DNA from: Anarhynchus alexandrinus
Taxonomy: Eukaryota > Chordata > Aves > Charadriiformes > Charadriidae
Assembly (NCBI GenBank): GCA_008711295.1
Contig: VUYV01000089.1
Coordinates: forward strand, 2,728,000-2,791,999
Length of the DNA stretch: 64,000 nucleotides
Direction: 5' to 3'
Shown here: positions 35,546-48,300 of the stretch, in pieces
Layout of the letters: the number at the start of each line of letters is the position of its first letter
Position numbering within the stretch: position 1 is the first letter of the stretch
Position numbers and translations under genes: made by a program
The notes under the pieces: generated by a model
What the model was told of the DNA's origin: nothing
The model's database searches: none
What the model saw: only the letters and a program-made list of their open reading frames with translations

Positions 35546-37736
35546 GTAACATTCCCTCCCAGCAGGTGTTGGAAACGCACATTTAATTTTTTGCTGTCAT
35601 GTATGAAAAGCACCCTATTCTCAACACACAGGAAAAGTGGAGAGAAAGCCTGCAAATTCAGTTTAGAGAAGTTAAAACTGAGAAGGTTGTCCCATTGCCT
35701 GATTTTGGATCTTTTTGGTGTTAAGGCTTCTTTTTTATTTGGTAAAGAGGAGTACACCAGCTGAAAGCTGTCAGGAGTCTAACTACCATCTGGAATAACA
35801 CTTTCCATAGATGTTTTGTTGTCTATTTAGAGTTTCTAGGGAACTTAAGATGTAATTACAAGATACATGGTTTTGGCAGCTATTGCTCTTGTTCTTCTGT
35901 TCTGTTCTCAGAATGACATTGACTGCTGTGATGGGGATTTTTTGTTGTTGTTTTGTGGGGCTTGGGGGGGGATTTGTTTGTTTGTTTGTTTTATTTTTTA
36001 ACGTAACTGGTTTTGAGGGTGGATATGGTGGTGTTTGTATTTGTAAAGTGTCTGTGGGTGCTGTTCAGAGACCACTTTCACTTAAATGATCTGGTTTGAG
36101 AGTTTTCAACACTTTTATACCTCCCCTTGCCTCCCCCCAAGGCAGGACATAGTGTCTGTTGTTCATGGAGATTATTTTAACCTATATCTTTTTAATGATC
36201 CACTCAATAGTTCAGCCCCAGAGGGAGCTGGGGTTTTAGGAGCTTTGCAGAAAGAGCTGTGATCTTTTTTGGACTGCGTATTTATTTTTGCTGCTGTAAT
36301 CTAGAGTATACGGAAATTCCTGAAAACCTTTAAAACTGTCTGTTAGGATTTCTTTTTTTCCATCACAAGAAGCAAAGTTCCCTCATCATCTGGACTCAGT
36401 TGCTTTGAGAGAGATCACCCTCTATCCCATTTTCCTGCCTCGGTGTGTGACGCTTAGTTGAACACCTGGAGGGACAGCATGTCCTTTCTCTCAGGTTCAG
36501 GCTGAGAACTCTTAGCTTGTGCCCAATAAAAACTTGAGTTTCAAGTGTGTATGTATGTGCATGTGTTCTCCCCCATTCCCCTGACAATTGATTGTTCCTG
36601 TGTTTTAGTTTTAATTAATTCCATTTTTCCCATCACGCAAATTTAAAAGCAGACCTGTTTCTATTTAAAGTTCTGTATGGGTATTAAGAGACAGGGGAGA
36701 AAAACACACAACCAACCAAAAGCATGGAGAAAAATCATTACATCTTTTGAGAAACAGTGAGGGAAGAATATCCTGGTAAAAGCTTATTTCTGTGTGCTCC
36801 CAATAGGGCTCTTCGAGTAACAGAAATATCATCCAAACCATTCATGCCTGCAAAAGGTTCTTATATAATCTTGTTTTGGAATTTTACCGGGGCCTAATAT
36901 TTTACATTTTCATTTTATATATGGCACTAAACTGCAGTGCTGGTTTAGTATTTGTTTCATTTTTAGCATGACAGAGTAGAGCTGGAAGGTGGGGTAAAAA
37001 CATTGGTTCCAAATTAGAGAATTTGGGGTTTTTTTTCTGTCATAGTTGCATATTGCAAGAAGCTCAAGGCTAAGTGAATTTAGGAAAAATAACACCAAAA
37101 ATACCACTAACTTCTCAGGTCAGATGTAAACATATCAATTCAATAGTTAGCTGTTGGTTTGCCTTTCTTCAAAAACTGAAATTCAGACATGTTGATATGC
37201 ATGTTTCCTACCTTGTAACCTGTTCTGTGGGAAAAAGAAAACAAAACTTCCTGAACTCAGCTTTTATTGGAGGCTTGTATTTTGATGCCTCACACTGCCC
37301 TTGTTTTCTTTGTGTCCCATGAAATCAAATACTATTTCCCAATTATGACAGAAAGAGAACAGCCGAGCTACTGCAGGCATTTCCTCTTGTTGAATTTAGT
37401 AAACAAGGTACTCAATGATTGTAGCAGATGTCTCTGATTTGAGCCTTTTACCTCTTTCCATGGAGCAAATGCTAGGGATGATCAAAACCTGGAGACGAGC
37501 CCACAGATACCAGGAACACTGCATTAGCATGGCCAGCAGCCCTAGGAATTCAGCCATTATTCCCAGCAGCTTAATTTTATGATCAACCATGCTGATCGTA
37601 TGTTTCTTTTTTTTTTTTAATATCAGATCCTGCCATTCTCCCTCCTGGCCCACTGCTCTTCCCTCTACAGAATTTTTTGCATTTATAGTTGAATTTACCT
37701 TTCATTCAGTCCCTAAGGAACTTGCCTGTACCCTCA
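35546..37736. other. Unique AT-rich non-coding DNA
   Basis: A G-rich and GTTT-repeat patch lies at 35943-35995 and a poly-T at about 37607-37618. No gene or repeat family is recognised. Confidence 0.55.
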
Positions 37737-38663
37737 CAATCTTTGTCGGGGACATGGGCAGTGAGATTGAGTGCACCCTCAGCAAGCTTGTGTATGACAC
37801 CGAGCTGAGTGTTGTGGTTGATACTCTAGATGGAAGGGATGCCATCCAGAGAGACCTTCATGGGCTTGAGAGGTGGGTCTGTGCGAACCTCATGAAGTTC
37901 AACAAGGTCCTGCACCTGCAACAGGGCAATCCCAAACACGGATACAGGCTGGGTGATGAGCGGATTGAAAGCAGCCCTGCAGAGAAGGACTTGGGAGTAT
38001 TCATGGATGAAAAGCAGAATATGAGCTGGTAATGTGTGTTTGCATCCTGAAAGCCAATCATGTCCTGGGCTGCATCAAAAGAACTGTGGCCAGCAGGTCG
38101 ATGGAGGTGATTCTTCCCCTCTACTTGGCTCTTGTGAGACCCCACCTGGAGTACCATGTTCAGCTTCGGGGACCCCAAAATAAGAGGGCATGGACCAGTT
38201 GGAGCAAGTCCAGAGAAGGGCCAAAAAGATGATCAGAGGGCTGGAGCATTTCTATGAAGACAGGCCGAGAGAGCTGAGGTTGTTTAGCTTAGGGAAGAGA
38301 AGGGTCTGGGGAGACCTTATAGCAGCCTTCCCGTACTTAGAAGGGACCTACAGGAAAGATCGGGAGGGACTCTTTATCAGGGACTGTAGTGATAGGATGA
38401 GGGGTAATGTTTTTAAACTGAAAGAGGGTAGATTTAGATTACATATTAGGAAGAAATTATTTACTATGAGGGTGGTAAGACACTGGAACAGGTTGCCCAG
38501 AAGGGTTGTGGATGCCCAATGCCTGGAAGCATTCAGGGCCGGGTTGGATGGGGCTTTAAGCAACCTGATCTACTGGAAGGTGTTCCTACGCATGGCAGGG
38601 GGGTTGGAACTAGATCATCTTTAAGGTCCTTTTCAACCCAAACCATTCTATGATTCTGTGACT
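37737..38663 (+). mobile_element. CR1 LINE, 5'-truncated, with avian 3' terminus
   Basis: The plus strand enters ORF2 at the reverse transcriptase palm. At about 37780 the reading is [11 protein letters not shown], where the family has an Asp-Asp pair; the first aspartate is replaced by tyrosine. The frame continues through NLMKFNK to a stop at 38032, then a shifted frame (38190-38624) carries [29 protein letters not shown] and VVRHWNRLPRRVV. The element ends CATTCTATGATTCTGTGAC, the diagnostic CR1 3' terminus. The frameshift and the catalytic change make it inactive. Confidence 0.96.
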
Positions 38664-41600
38664 CTGGTGCCTCTCTCACTAACTCCACAGCACAGGTGTC
38701 CACTCTCCATGTGACAAACTGACTGCAACAGAACGCCCTGCCATGGCCACTTGAATAAGCTGTGCCTTGTCTTTCCCCAGGATCAGTTTTGGGGTGCAGG
38801 GGAGGCTTTGGGCCAGCCAGCCCGGTTCCAAGCGTGGGTGTACTCATGCTGTTCGTGGGTTCCTGTTTCTTCTGCCACTGGCATGGTGAGAGGAAACACA
38901 CCCTGTACACGATGCCTCTTCACCCCGCGATGGAGGTGGTGGGGGGGGAAGAGGGCTTGGGGTACTTGACTGTGGGTTGTATGGCAAATGTGTACTCTCA
39001 GTTTGGTGTCTTGGAGGTGGGGGGGGGAGAAGAGGTGAAATGTTACACTTGCTACTAATGAGATTTGCTGCAGCCTTGTTTATGCCCCACTGTCCTTCTC
39101 CCTCTGCCCCAAAATCCACTGATTTGGCAGCTCTCTTGGTGTCAGGGGTTGCTGTTCTGAGTGACAGCTGTGAGATGGTAGTGCTTGTAGGCCTTAAGCA
39201 GTGTGATGCTTGCGATGTGGGGTTGGTGTGGTTTAGGGTTTTTTATTTGTTTTTTCTTTTGTAGATGTTGTGCTTGGCCTAAGCTTTGGTGATGTAGCTG
39301 TGCTGATGGGGTGGTGAGCTGAGTGTGGGGAACCCCCAGATGTTGTTACTGCCCAGTATTTACTTATGAGGCATGGACTTCTGTTCAGAAAAAGATACTG
39401 ATTAAGGGGAGAGAACACGGGACTGGGTAGATGGGTAAGAAGACAAGAAAGTGCAAGTGTGTGTGTGTGCGTAACATGTGAAAGAGAGAGGACAAAAGTA
39501 TGCTATGCAAAGACAGCAAGTAGTCATGATGGGAGCTGAGGTGGAAGAATGGCCAGATTTTCTGACTGAATTCAGTTTGATTGTGAGGAATTTGCATTTT
39601 ATGGTGAAAATTGGAAAGCATAAGTGAAATGACAGAATTTATATAAAGTGGCTAGGGGTGAAAGAAGCCAGATACTGGGGGAGAGGCACCAGTTTACATT
39701 CTCTAAACCCTTCTTGCTGAGCCGTAGAAATCTAATTGCAATCTATATCTGCTGTCTTTTATTGATGTTTCAGTAGTAACTGTTCCAGGAGGATGCAAGC
39801 AGAGCATATAGACTCTTAATATATTTGTTACTACTTTGAAAATATTTTCACCCAGTGTTATGGTTCAAACATAGAATGGTGAGCAGTTATGTACTCAGCT
39901 TTACCTAAAGCTCCTAGCAATTTTCCATTGGGCCAAAAGAAAATGGCTTTTGAGTTTTTGATGTCCACCTGGTGAATTTTAGTCTTCCTTTCAAAGGAGG
40001 AAAACAAACATCTGTTTTTATGGCTGACAGCTGAAGTTGGGCTAAAGTTGACTCATGCTTCTGGTTAGGCTGCTGGCTTTTGTAAATGAAATGCTGCCCC
40101 TGCGCAAAAGAAAGCTGAAGGGGTATAACAGAGGGTATAGCAACTAACAGTTGGCTAACATAGCCCTAGAAGAGTGTGGTGCTGGTGGCGGTAGGGATAT
40201 GTTTCACATGACTGATTGACTGGAATGATTAATGTTGCCATTGAGTAATTGTAGAGTGATCTTCAGCAGAGACACTAAAGGCTTTTTTTCTCCTAGTAGA
40301 GCCTTCAGGACATGTGACAATATATATGTCTTAGTATCCACTGTTTACAAATTAACATACCATGTAAGCATACTAAGTTCTGGCAAGGCAACTCTTGTAT
40401 GTCAAGTAGCACAAAGAGTCAGCTGCAGGGTTTTGGCTTTGCTGTGAGCTTCATTGACTGCAGGCAGTTCACTGCTGATCTGCTGGGCTTGGCAAGCTGG
40501 GATAGATGGAATATGAGACTCAGCTATGTAAAGTGCTAAGTACTGTTCTGCAGTAAACATTTTTTGCAGGTCTCCATTTGTTTATTAATGACATTTGACT
40601 GGATGAAATTAAAAATCGTGTTCTGGGTTATTGTTCTTAAGAGTATAGCAGCCATTCTCCGAGCTGGTGTGCCTCTAGAGGAATGATAAATGTACCACAG
40701 AAAGCTCAAGTGAGTCACACTTTCATATTTACAGTACTGTATAAAGACATGTATGCTCATTTGAAGATTGCTTCCAATTTGGAACTTTCTGGCTTCTCTG
40801 TATGATCTGAGAAATATATTTTTTTTTTATGATCATCAGACTTTTGGAGCATCAGATTTCCCAGTCAGTAGTTATTAGTTGCCTTGAAGGATTTTGAGAG
40901 ACATAATTTCTGTCATGTTCACAAACTTCTGTGGCTCCTTGGAGGGTATATATTGGGCAAAAATAATCTAAGTGTACTACTCCTTCAAGGAGCAAGGATA
41001 ATGAAAACATGCCTTTCTCTTTTCCTCATGAATATCTTCATTTGGTTTTGTTCTCTTCCAGTTTATGTGGTCCTTGTTGACCTGTTAGTATTACTGTAGA
41101 TCACTTTCAGACAGATAAGTGGGGGATATAAGAGACAAAAGGGGAAATTATACTAGTTACAAAAATAAAGCAGAGAATTGAATTGTAGCTCCTTTAAAGA
41201 GAATATCCTTTTTAAGGTTGTTGGAAATAGGATCATAGGTGTGCCACTAAGTATGACTAAAATAGGGCAATGAAATATCCCAGTGTTTGCTACCCAAACT
41301 CTTTTCCTATTCCTTTCTTCTTTTTCCTATTTTTCCTTTTTTTATTATTTTCTGGTTTAGGATTCATGTTTTCCAGGTAAATCACACATGCTTAATGAAG
41401 TGCATAATGGAATCCTAGAGCCTTGTATCTTTTCCATTTCCTAAATTTTGCATTGCATTTTGTTCCTATACGTGTACTGGGAAACAGTGGTGTTTGTACT
41501 GCATGTCTTAATCCAGTCATCATTCTAAAGATTACTCTCAGTAGCACATATATTCATAAGAAAGCTTTTGCTTTCTTAGCCTGCTTTTAAGATTTATGTT

Positions 41601-42588
41601 GTGCAAGAACTAACAACATATTGGAATGGGAATGACAAGTGATATTGAATATGCTCTTTAACTGGAGAGAACTTTGTACTAAACACAGCTAGAAGGTGTC
41701 AGAGGGATTAGATGAAATAGTTGCCTGGCCTAGCGTGCAATTATAGCATACTTCTAAGTCATGTGGCCCCTATACTATTGCTACCTTTTTCCCCTCCAAC
41801 CAGCAGGTTAATCTGGAGATGCATTAGATACTTTGCATAGAGCTTTTTTTAGGTAAAAAGGGAGGTGTTCCTAACAAGCTGAGGTTTGATGTGGAAATAT
41901 TCTTTTTCCACTGATATTATTAGAGTGTTGATGATAATTGCTGAGCTAATTAATGCTATGAGGTTTCCCAAGTCTTTCTTTACAGAAGGGGACGGGTAGT
42001 GCCAACCTGTTAGGCACTGAGTGGATGGAATGTAGCACGTCGCCTGGAATGTTTCCCTCTTTCCTCTTGAATCAGTTTGAGGCTGACCAGAGATGGCATG
42101 GGCTGAATTAATACAGGAATTACTATAGTTTGGAAAAGAATGAGGAATATGGTTGGAAAGCATCATATCATTGGCAGTAAAGAATGTACTCTCATTACTT
42201 CCCTCATTGGTCTGAGTGATGTTGAAGGTAAAAGGGAAATAAAATATGTGTTTGAGTGACTCTTTGGAATGGTATTCTGGAGAAAAATGGGGGATTATAA
42301 ATAGCAACTCACAGGGCTGCTTAGAGGAAGGAACACTGCAGTTGTTTGCTTTTCTTTTCCATGCTTATGAGCTATGCATATGTGCAAATGCTATCTTGTC
42401 TCACATGGGTGGTGTTTGAAAATTCTGTCCATAGATGTAGTTTCCAAGAACAAAAAATTGTCATCTTCAGTGCTGTCTCAACTATCTCCTTTAAGATTTT
42501 TTGAGGTTTGATGTAGTCATCACCAGTTTGTAAAGTCATTTCTCAGAAAACATAACTGTTTAAAGTATCCAAGGAACTGAATGACTTC
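38664..42588. other. Unique DNA: GC-rich with G-runs at first, then AT-rich
   Basis: 38664-39350 is GC-rich with long G-runs at 38937-38956 and 39015-39035 capable of forming G-quadruplexes. A 105-bp stretch with strong splice-like edges lies at 38781-38885. A GT-rich microsatellite is at 39457-39474. From 39360 the DNA is AT-rich and unremarkable. A 152-codon minus frame at 41849-42307 has no family resemblance. Confidence 0.5.
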
Positions 42589-42616
42589 TTTTTTTTTTTT
42601 TTTTTTTTTTTTTTTN
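42589..42616. other. Poly-T run ending in a single N: assembly join
   Basis: About 27 T are followed by one N at 42616, and a CR1 fragment missing its 3' end starts at the next base. The true poly-T length and any sequence lost at the join are unknown. Confidence 0.9.
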
Positions 42617-42765
42617 GCCCCATCCAGCCTGGCCTTGAACACCTCCAGGGATGGAGCTTCCACAACTTCTCTGGGCAACCTGTTTCAGTGTCTCACCACC
42701 CCCATAGCGAAAAATTTCTTCCTAATATCTATTCTAAATCTACCCTCTTCCAGTTTGAAGACACT
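42617..42765 (-). mobile_element. CR1 LINE fragment cut by assembly join
   Basis: The minus strand encodes a piece of the CR1 ORF2 tail (reverse complement of CCAGCCTGGCCTTGAACACC...CTACCCTCTTCCAGTTTGAAG). The element's own 3' end, which should lie to the left, is replaced by the N and the poly-T run, so its true extent is hidden. It closely resembles the same part of 9189-9621. The right edge is followed by a short direct repeat, AGACACTTAA twice. Confidence 0.92.
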
Positions 42766-45241
42766 TAAAGACACTTAATCTGAGTGGATGTGTGGTTTTT
42801 GAGTACAGGACTGAAGGACAATATTATCCAGAGAGATTGGCAAGTTCATTTGTCCAAACCTCGGTTTAATCTATTCCCTTTGGTCAATTTTTTGTCCTGC
42901 TTCCATACACTGAGAGAGGAGACCTATGACTGTGTATTCTGCTCATCAACTGTTCTTGAAACCACAGTTCAGTTTGAACCCAACTTAATGGAAGGCTTGA
43001 GGACACAAAGTTAAGAAACTCTTGGAGGGGAACCAAAACTGAGGATTTAACTGGTGGAAGGGCAATTACCAGTTGGGTCCTACCTAGGAATAAAAGCTGG
43101 CTGATGAAAGTATGTGTCTTGACCAGCCAGTCAGCATACACAGAGCTCAGTGTTGTGCCTGCCTGCAATTGTTCAAACTTGTCCCAGCATGCAAGGATTT
43201 AGGGCTGAGTTGGCAATACTGTGAGGGACTGATGGAAGCGCTAGTTGATATGAATCCATAAGAACAGTCTTGATTGATTTTGCATCACGCAAACGTCTTG
43301 CTTTATTGGGTTTGCTAGTGAAGAGGTAGCTGGATCTATTGTGTATATAATGACTTGACTGTATTTCTTACAGTTTCTGAGCTTGTGATCATTTTGCCTA
43401 AAAAGGTGATGAGAGAAGGTCTAGAAACATTTATCTTGAACATTCCTGTTGAACCTCTTACAAAAAGCTTAATTTTGCTATTCCAACCTCATGACATCCA
43501 TTAGTTATGGGTGCGATGATGAATCAGTTGAAATATGAGTCAATTTCATAAATCCATGGCATGTAATGAAAGGAACTTCTTGTGCTGTAAGTCTAACAAA
43601 AATTGATGTTGGGAATATAATTCTATGGAAATGAGTCATTCAGGGTATGTTGTGAAGGATGAAGATATTTCTACAACTTTCAAATGAAATGTTGGAACAG
43701 CAAAAAACTTGAAATATGGTGAAAATTTACCATGTTTAAGGGACAATGAATTAGGCTTTCTTTAATTCTGGCATATTTGAAAAGGACAAAATAGGAACTG
43801 CAAATAAAATACTAATGGTTGACATAAAAATGACTGATAGTAAAACTTTACTTGATAGTAAAACTTTTTTCTTCTGAAATGACAGGTTAACATAATTTGT
43901 AATACAATTCATGTTTGCCCAGAAATTTTAGAGTTTTTTGTTTCAAAGCCAAAATACAGGCATTTAGAATTTTTTTCCCCTGTGAGGAAAAATTGTGTTG
44001 TTTCAGATGTCTTCCCAACTGTGTGGTGCAATATGAGATGCTGGCCTACAATATATTAATACAACGAAAAATTAACACAATTGTGATGCTTCTCTTTTTT
44101 CCTTAAACTTTGCTTGGCAAACAGAACTATATTATGGAGAAACAAAATATTTGTTGACAAGGAGCTTTGAGGGGAAGAGGAGTGGATTATAATAAAGATG
44201 AAAATTGAAGAATAGAACTGTCTGTAATACTTTGAGGGGTAATTGTGTGTGTTTATGTATATATTCATAGCTCTGTCTGAAAGAATAAAAAGTACAGTGA
44301 GAAAAGCAGGGGAGGGGTGAAGAGGTTGACGTGTGAAAAGGAAAGAAAACATTAAGTTTCATGATTCCCTCACTTATTGTCTGTTAGAAATACTTCAAGC
44401 AAAGAGTGAGTATCTTTGAAGGGAATTTTAGCTCCCATTGGCAGTGAATTTTTGTAAAGAGGCTTCTTATTTTCCCTGTGGAAACATATTTGATTTTAAT
44501 CACTCTGGTAAGCAATTGGTTTCTTTTATGGGCTTTAATTCAGCATGCTTTATGAGTCCAAACCTTTCTTCCTCGTGTGAGTTTTGGCTGAGTGAGGCGA
44601 GAGGAATTAGGCCTTAAAATACCATGATACTTAGTTTAAGGGGGTTCTAAATCATACAATAAAAGCATTTAGAGGTTCATGCTCTTCATGGCATGCATAT
44701 GTAATTCCTGTAGACATTAATGGAAATTCCTACCATTACTTTCAAGGTCAGGGTTGTATTAAATGCTGAATTGGAGCCCTTAGAATTTCTTTGCACTTCA
44801 GTGGTATCTCTGTGACTTAAGTCAGAGGCAGTTGCTGGTAGCTTTTTGCCTGTGAAAGACTGAAAGTGTAAATTACAAGGGTCAGTTTGAGTGCTGTTGA
44901 ATTAGATTGTGTGTAGATTTTCCTCTTAGGCAGAGACCCTTCAGTCTCTACTGTCTACAGGAAAGTGAGAAGAGCTTTTGACCATTCCCAGGGATATTCC
45001 TTTATCTATGTGGCTATTGGAGCTTCAAGGCAGCCTATCCTTATGTAGAATAAGATGCTTTTGTACACTTTCCTGATACCAGGTGAATCCGCCTGTTAAG
45101 TTCTGGGAATCAGTTCAGTGCTCAGCTAGATCACGGGTGAAAATCTGATGGTTATTAAGTACTATGCTTGTGAAGAGAAAAAAAAATCTAGGAGCTGATG
45201 CAATGAAAGCGTGTATTTGGTACTTATCTTGTGTGTTTCAG
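42766..45241. other. Unique AT-rich non-coding DNA
   Basis: A perfect-start 18-bp tandem duplication (TGATAGTAAAACTTTA...) lies at 43835-43870. No gene is recognised. Confidence 0.55.
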
Positions 45242-45344
45242 GAGGAAAATGCAGCGCTATCAAGACCAGTGCTCTCCACCAAAACCAGAACCATCTATCT
45301 CAGATTTCTGGGATCACAAAGCAATGTGGGATATATGCAGTTGT
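45242..45344 (+). other. Possible terminal exon (unrecognised)
   Basis: A good acceptor (TTATCTTGTGTGTTTCAG) ends at 45241. All three frames are open for some distance after it. One frame runs 34 codons (…YQDQCSPPKPEPSISDFWD…) to a stop at 45342-45344, with proline- and tryptophan-rich content unlike random AT-rich DNA. A second frame runs 113 codons to 45583. AATAAA at 45686-45691 could end a transcript. I do not recognise the peptide, and no upstream exon is visible, so this may be chance. Confidence 0.2.
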
Positions 45345-48300
45345 TGACATTCAGGCTAAACTTATTTATGTTACTTAAAGACACTTTCAAAATGTATTGC
45401 TTACTGTTGACTGGCATTACCAATTATACCCATACTGCTGAAGATGTTTTTTATTACATAACAAAAAAATATTGTACATTGTGTTGTTTCCTTTGGGCTC
45501 CTGAGACTAATACCACAATTCATAATGTAACCCAAAGAATATACTTATGCAGTCAAAGCACTTTGGTTAGAGGCACAGAATGAAAAACAGTGCCATTTTT
45601 GTGACAATGCTTCAGTTTAACACTGGTGTTTCTGGAAAAAGTTGTGTGTGTCCCATCCCCCCCCCACCCCCAGTCTTGCAGGAAAAATAAATCCTAACAA
45701 AATCAAAATTGCATTTCCATATTTTTATTGCACTCCAGCAGTTTGAGTAAAGGAGAAATAAGCTTATTTGGCAATAAACTGAGTACTTCCCAGTAGCTAG
45801 TTAGGAAACCTAGGCACGGTGCAATGATTAGTTGTATGTATAATTCATCATAACAAAATATCATGCGAGAAGGTAAGTGTGTAGAACTAAAAATAATTTT
45901 TCAGTATCTAATATACCTAAGGAATTAAGACACTTCATATGCCATTGGCAAAAATAAGCAACAATGATTATGAAAAAGACCGTTTTAAAAATAATAAAAC
46001 ACATAAACCCCATCTCCCTGCCCCCTTGCACTGTAGCGTCTTCACAGTAATTGTCAAAAGGGTTCTAAAGAAAAGTTCAGGCATGGCGTGGGATGAAGGA
46101 ATAAATGTTTGACTTATCAGGAAGTATCTGATTATATATGCTGCTGGTGAAGAGCTTGATGCTGAAGACTGTACAGACAGTATCACCACTGAAGTTATCA
46201 GGAGGTTTGTCTGTGAAAGAACAGAAGAAATCTATATCTTGATTTTTAAATCCTGTCTGTTGGAGTTAAGCCACTGCCATCAATGGCAGCATGAAAGTTG
46301 CACTGTACCTTCAGGAAGATGCAATGTTCTTAATTCAGTCTAGTCACCGGAAGTGGATGATATTTCACGCTTCAGCTCAGATCTATAACCAGTACAGGAG
46401 CACGAAATACAGCTTGTACTTCTACGCTACCCACCAGAGAGCCTGAATGTTTTTCAGATTTTGTGCAGAGCTGGGGGGATTATTTCTGTTAACAGTTTCA
46501 AATGGTGGTAAGCAAGTCTAACCCTTGCATTTCTCTTAGAGAATATTTAGGCATGTTTTGAAATATCCCATCTCAGTGACTCACATTCAGTGTAGATGAC
46601 ATGGATGAGATTAGTTAGTATTGGAATAGATCGTGAAACATGACATAGTCTGTGTGAATGTATGCAATGTGCTTTTACATTTTTAAGCACTTACTCTGTA
46701 TGCCAGCTTCAGCTGCTTGTACTGCTTTTGTACTGGGCACATATTTTAAAGCCTTGATTATATACAGGAAACCCAGCAAATAAAATGTTCTGTGCTTCAG
46801 CTATAGCAGAAGTGTCAGTACACTGCATCTGTACTGGGGCTGTTGACTCCTGACAATGGTTTTAAAATCCTAGCCACCAAAATGTTCTTCTGAGCAGGAT
46901 AAATGCAGATTGGTCAGGATAAATTAAATGATAAATTGCTTTAAATGTCAGTTGAAGAAAGAAGTGCATATACCTTTTGGTTTGTAATGTTATTGTGACA
47001 ATCTGGGAGAAGTATTTATCTACAGTACATGACTTTTTCTTGATGTTAGGGATTCTGTGTATCGGTGTCAGACTGCAAACTCCGTTTTGAGCATGCATTT
47101 TGTTTTCTGCCATGTCTGTCTTCTGTTTTCATATTGAGCTAAACTCACAGGAGGTGCCAGAACAAAATCTTATACCTGGCATGGAGCTAAAACCAGTCTA
47201 ATTTTAACTGTCTATTCAAATGAAATACGCTTTGGAGAGAAATATGGCCATTGCCCTTCATAGTTCCTGCATAAGGTAAAATTTCAGGTCTGAACTTTAA
47301 AATCAAGGTAAGCAAACAGTGTATCACCTGGCAGGAAGCTGTGCTCTCACTTGTCTAGAGAATTTCTGATCAGCTTTGACAGGTCAACTGGAAAGTTTTC
47401 ACAGCCATGTTTTAATAAGAAAATGAAGATGTGGTTAGATGTATATGCATTCTATCTTTAGCTTAATTTGATTAGTATAGGTAACAGTTACACGGTAACA
47501 CAGTTACCGACAGACTTCAGTTTGTACTTAGTGGTCAGAATTCTTTGCATAATCACCAGAGAACTGCTGCTGTGTACTGGTGAACGGTAAGACACGTTGT
47601 GACACTTCCCGTTTGATATTGACGGTGCTGTTGTGTGATAATCTGTTCTTCAGGTACCCTTTTACTTCTCTTAATTGTGGCTACAGAGATTACCTAAATT
47701 CCTTTCTAGGAGAGAGATCCAGTGGTTTGCAGAGTGAACTTCGCATAGGGTCAAGTGCTCTGACTTAAAGGACTCAGAGGATGATCAGAAGTACTATCTG
47801 AACTGAGGCAAGGAAATGCATTTGTATTTTTGCAAAACTTCTGACCTGAAGTGGTTTTGGGATTTGTTGGAGACTCCTGTGCTTATTTGCTTTCATTTAT
47901 GCAGACCCCCAAAATGTTTGTAAGTGACAACTTTGGGCAGTTAAGTGCCCGAGCAGCGAAGGTGGTTGGATCTTGGTGTTCTTGTGGATCTTTGACAGGT
48001 GGAAAGTCTATGTCTAGGAGGGCACCTGGGAATCCAAGGCAGCAGTGAGGTTGCAGCCTGTTGAGATTGATGGAAACTAATCATGCATGAGGCTCTGATG
48101 GAATTGTAGTAACACTGGTAATGCTCACCACAAATACATTTGCAAGCATCCTGGCGTGGTTTTGGGAGGAGAAAAATCATTGTGCTCTGACAGATTTTTG
48201 TTCTTGTCTTTTTAATTAAAGGTCAAGCAGTCTGAAAATACTTACCCCCTCAATGTTTGGATAAGTGCAACAGCATGTTAGGCTGAAACTGTAGGAAAGA

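Noticed and set aside
41849..42307. 152-codon minus-strand frame
   Set aside because: No domain, family resemblance or neighbouring exon signals were found.
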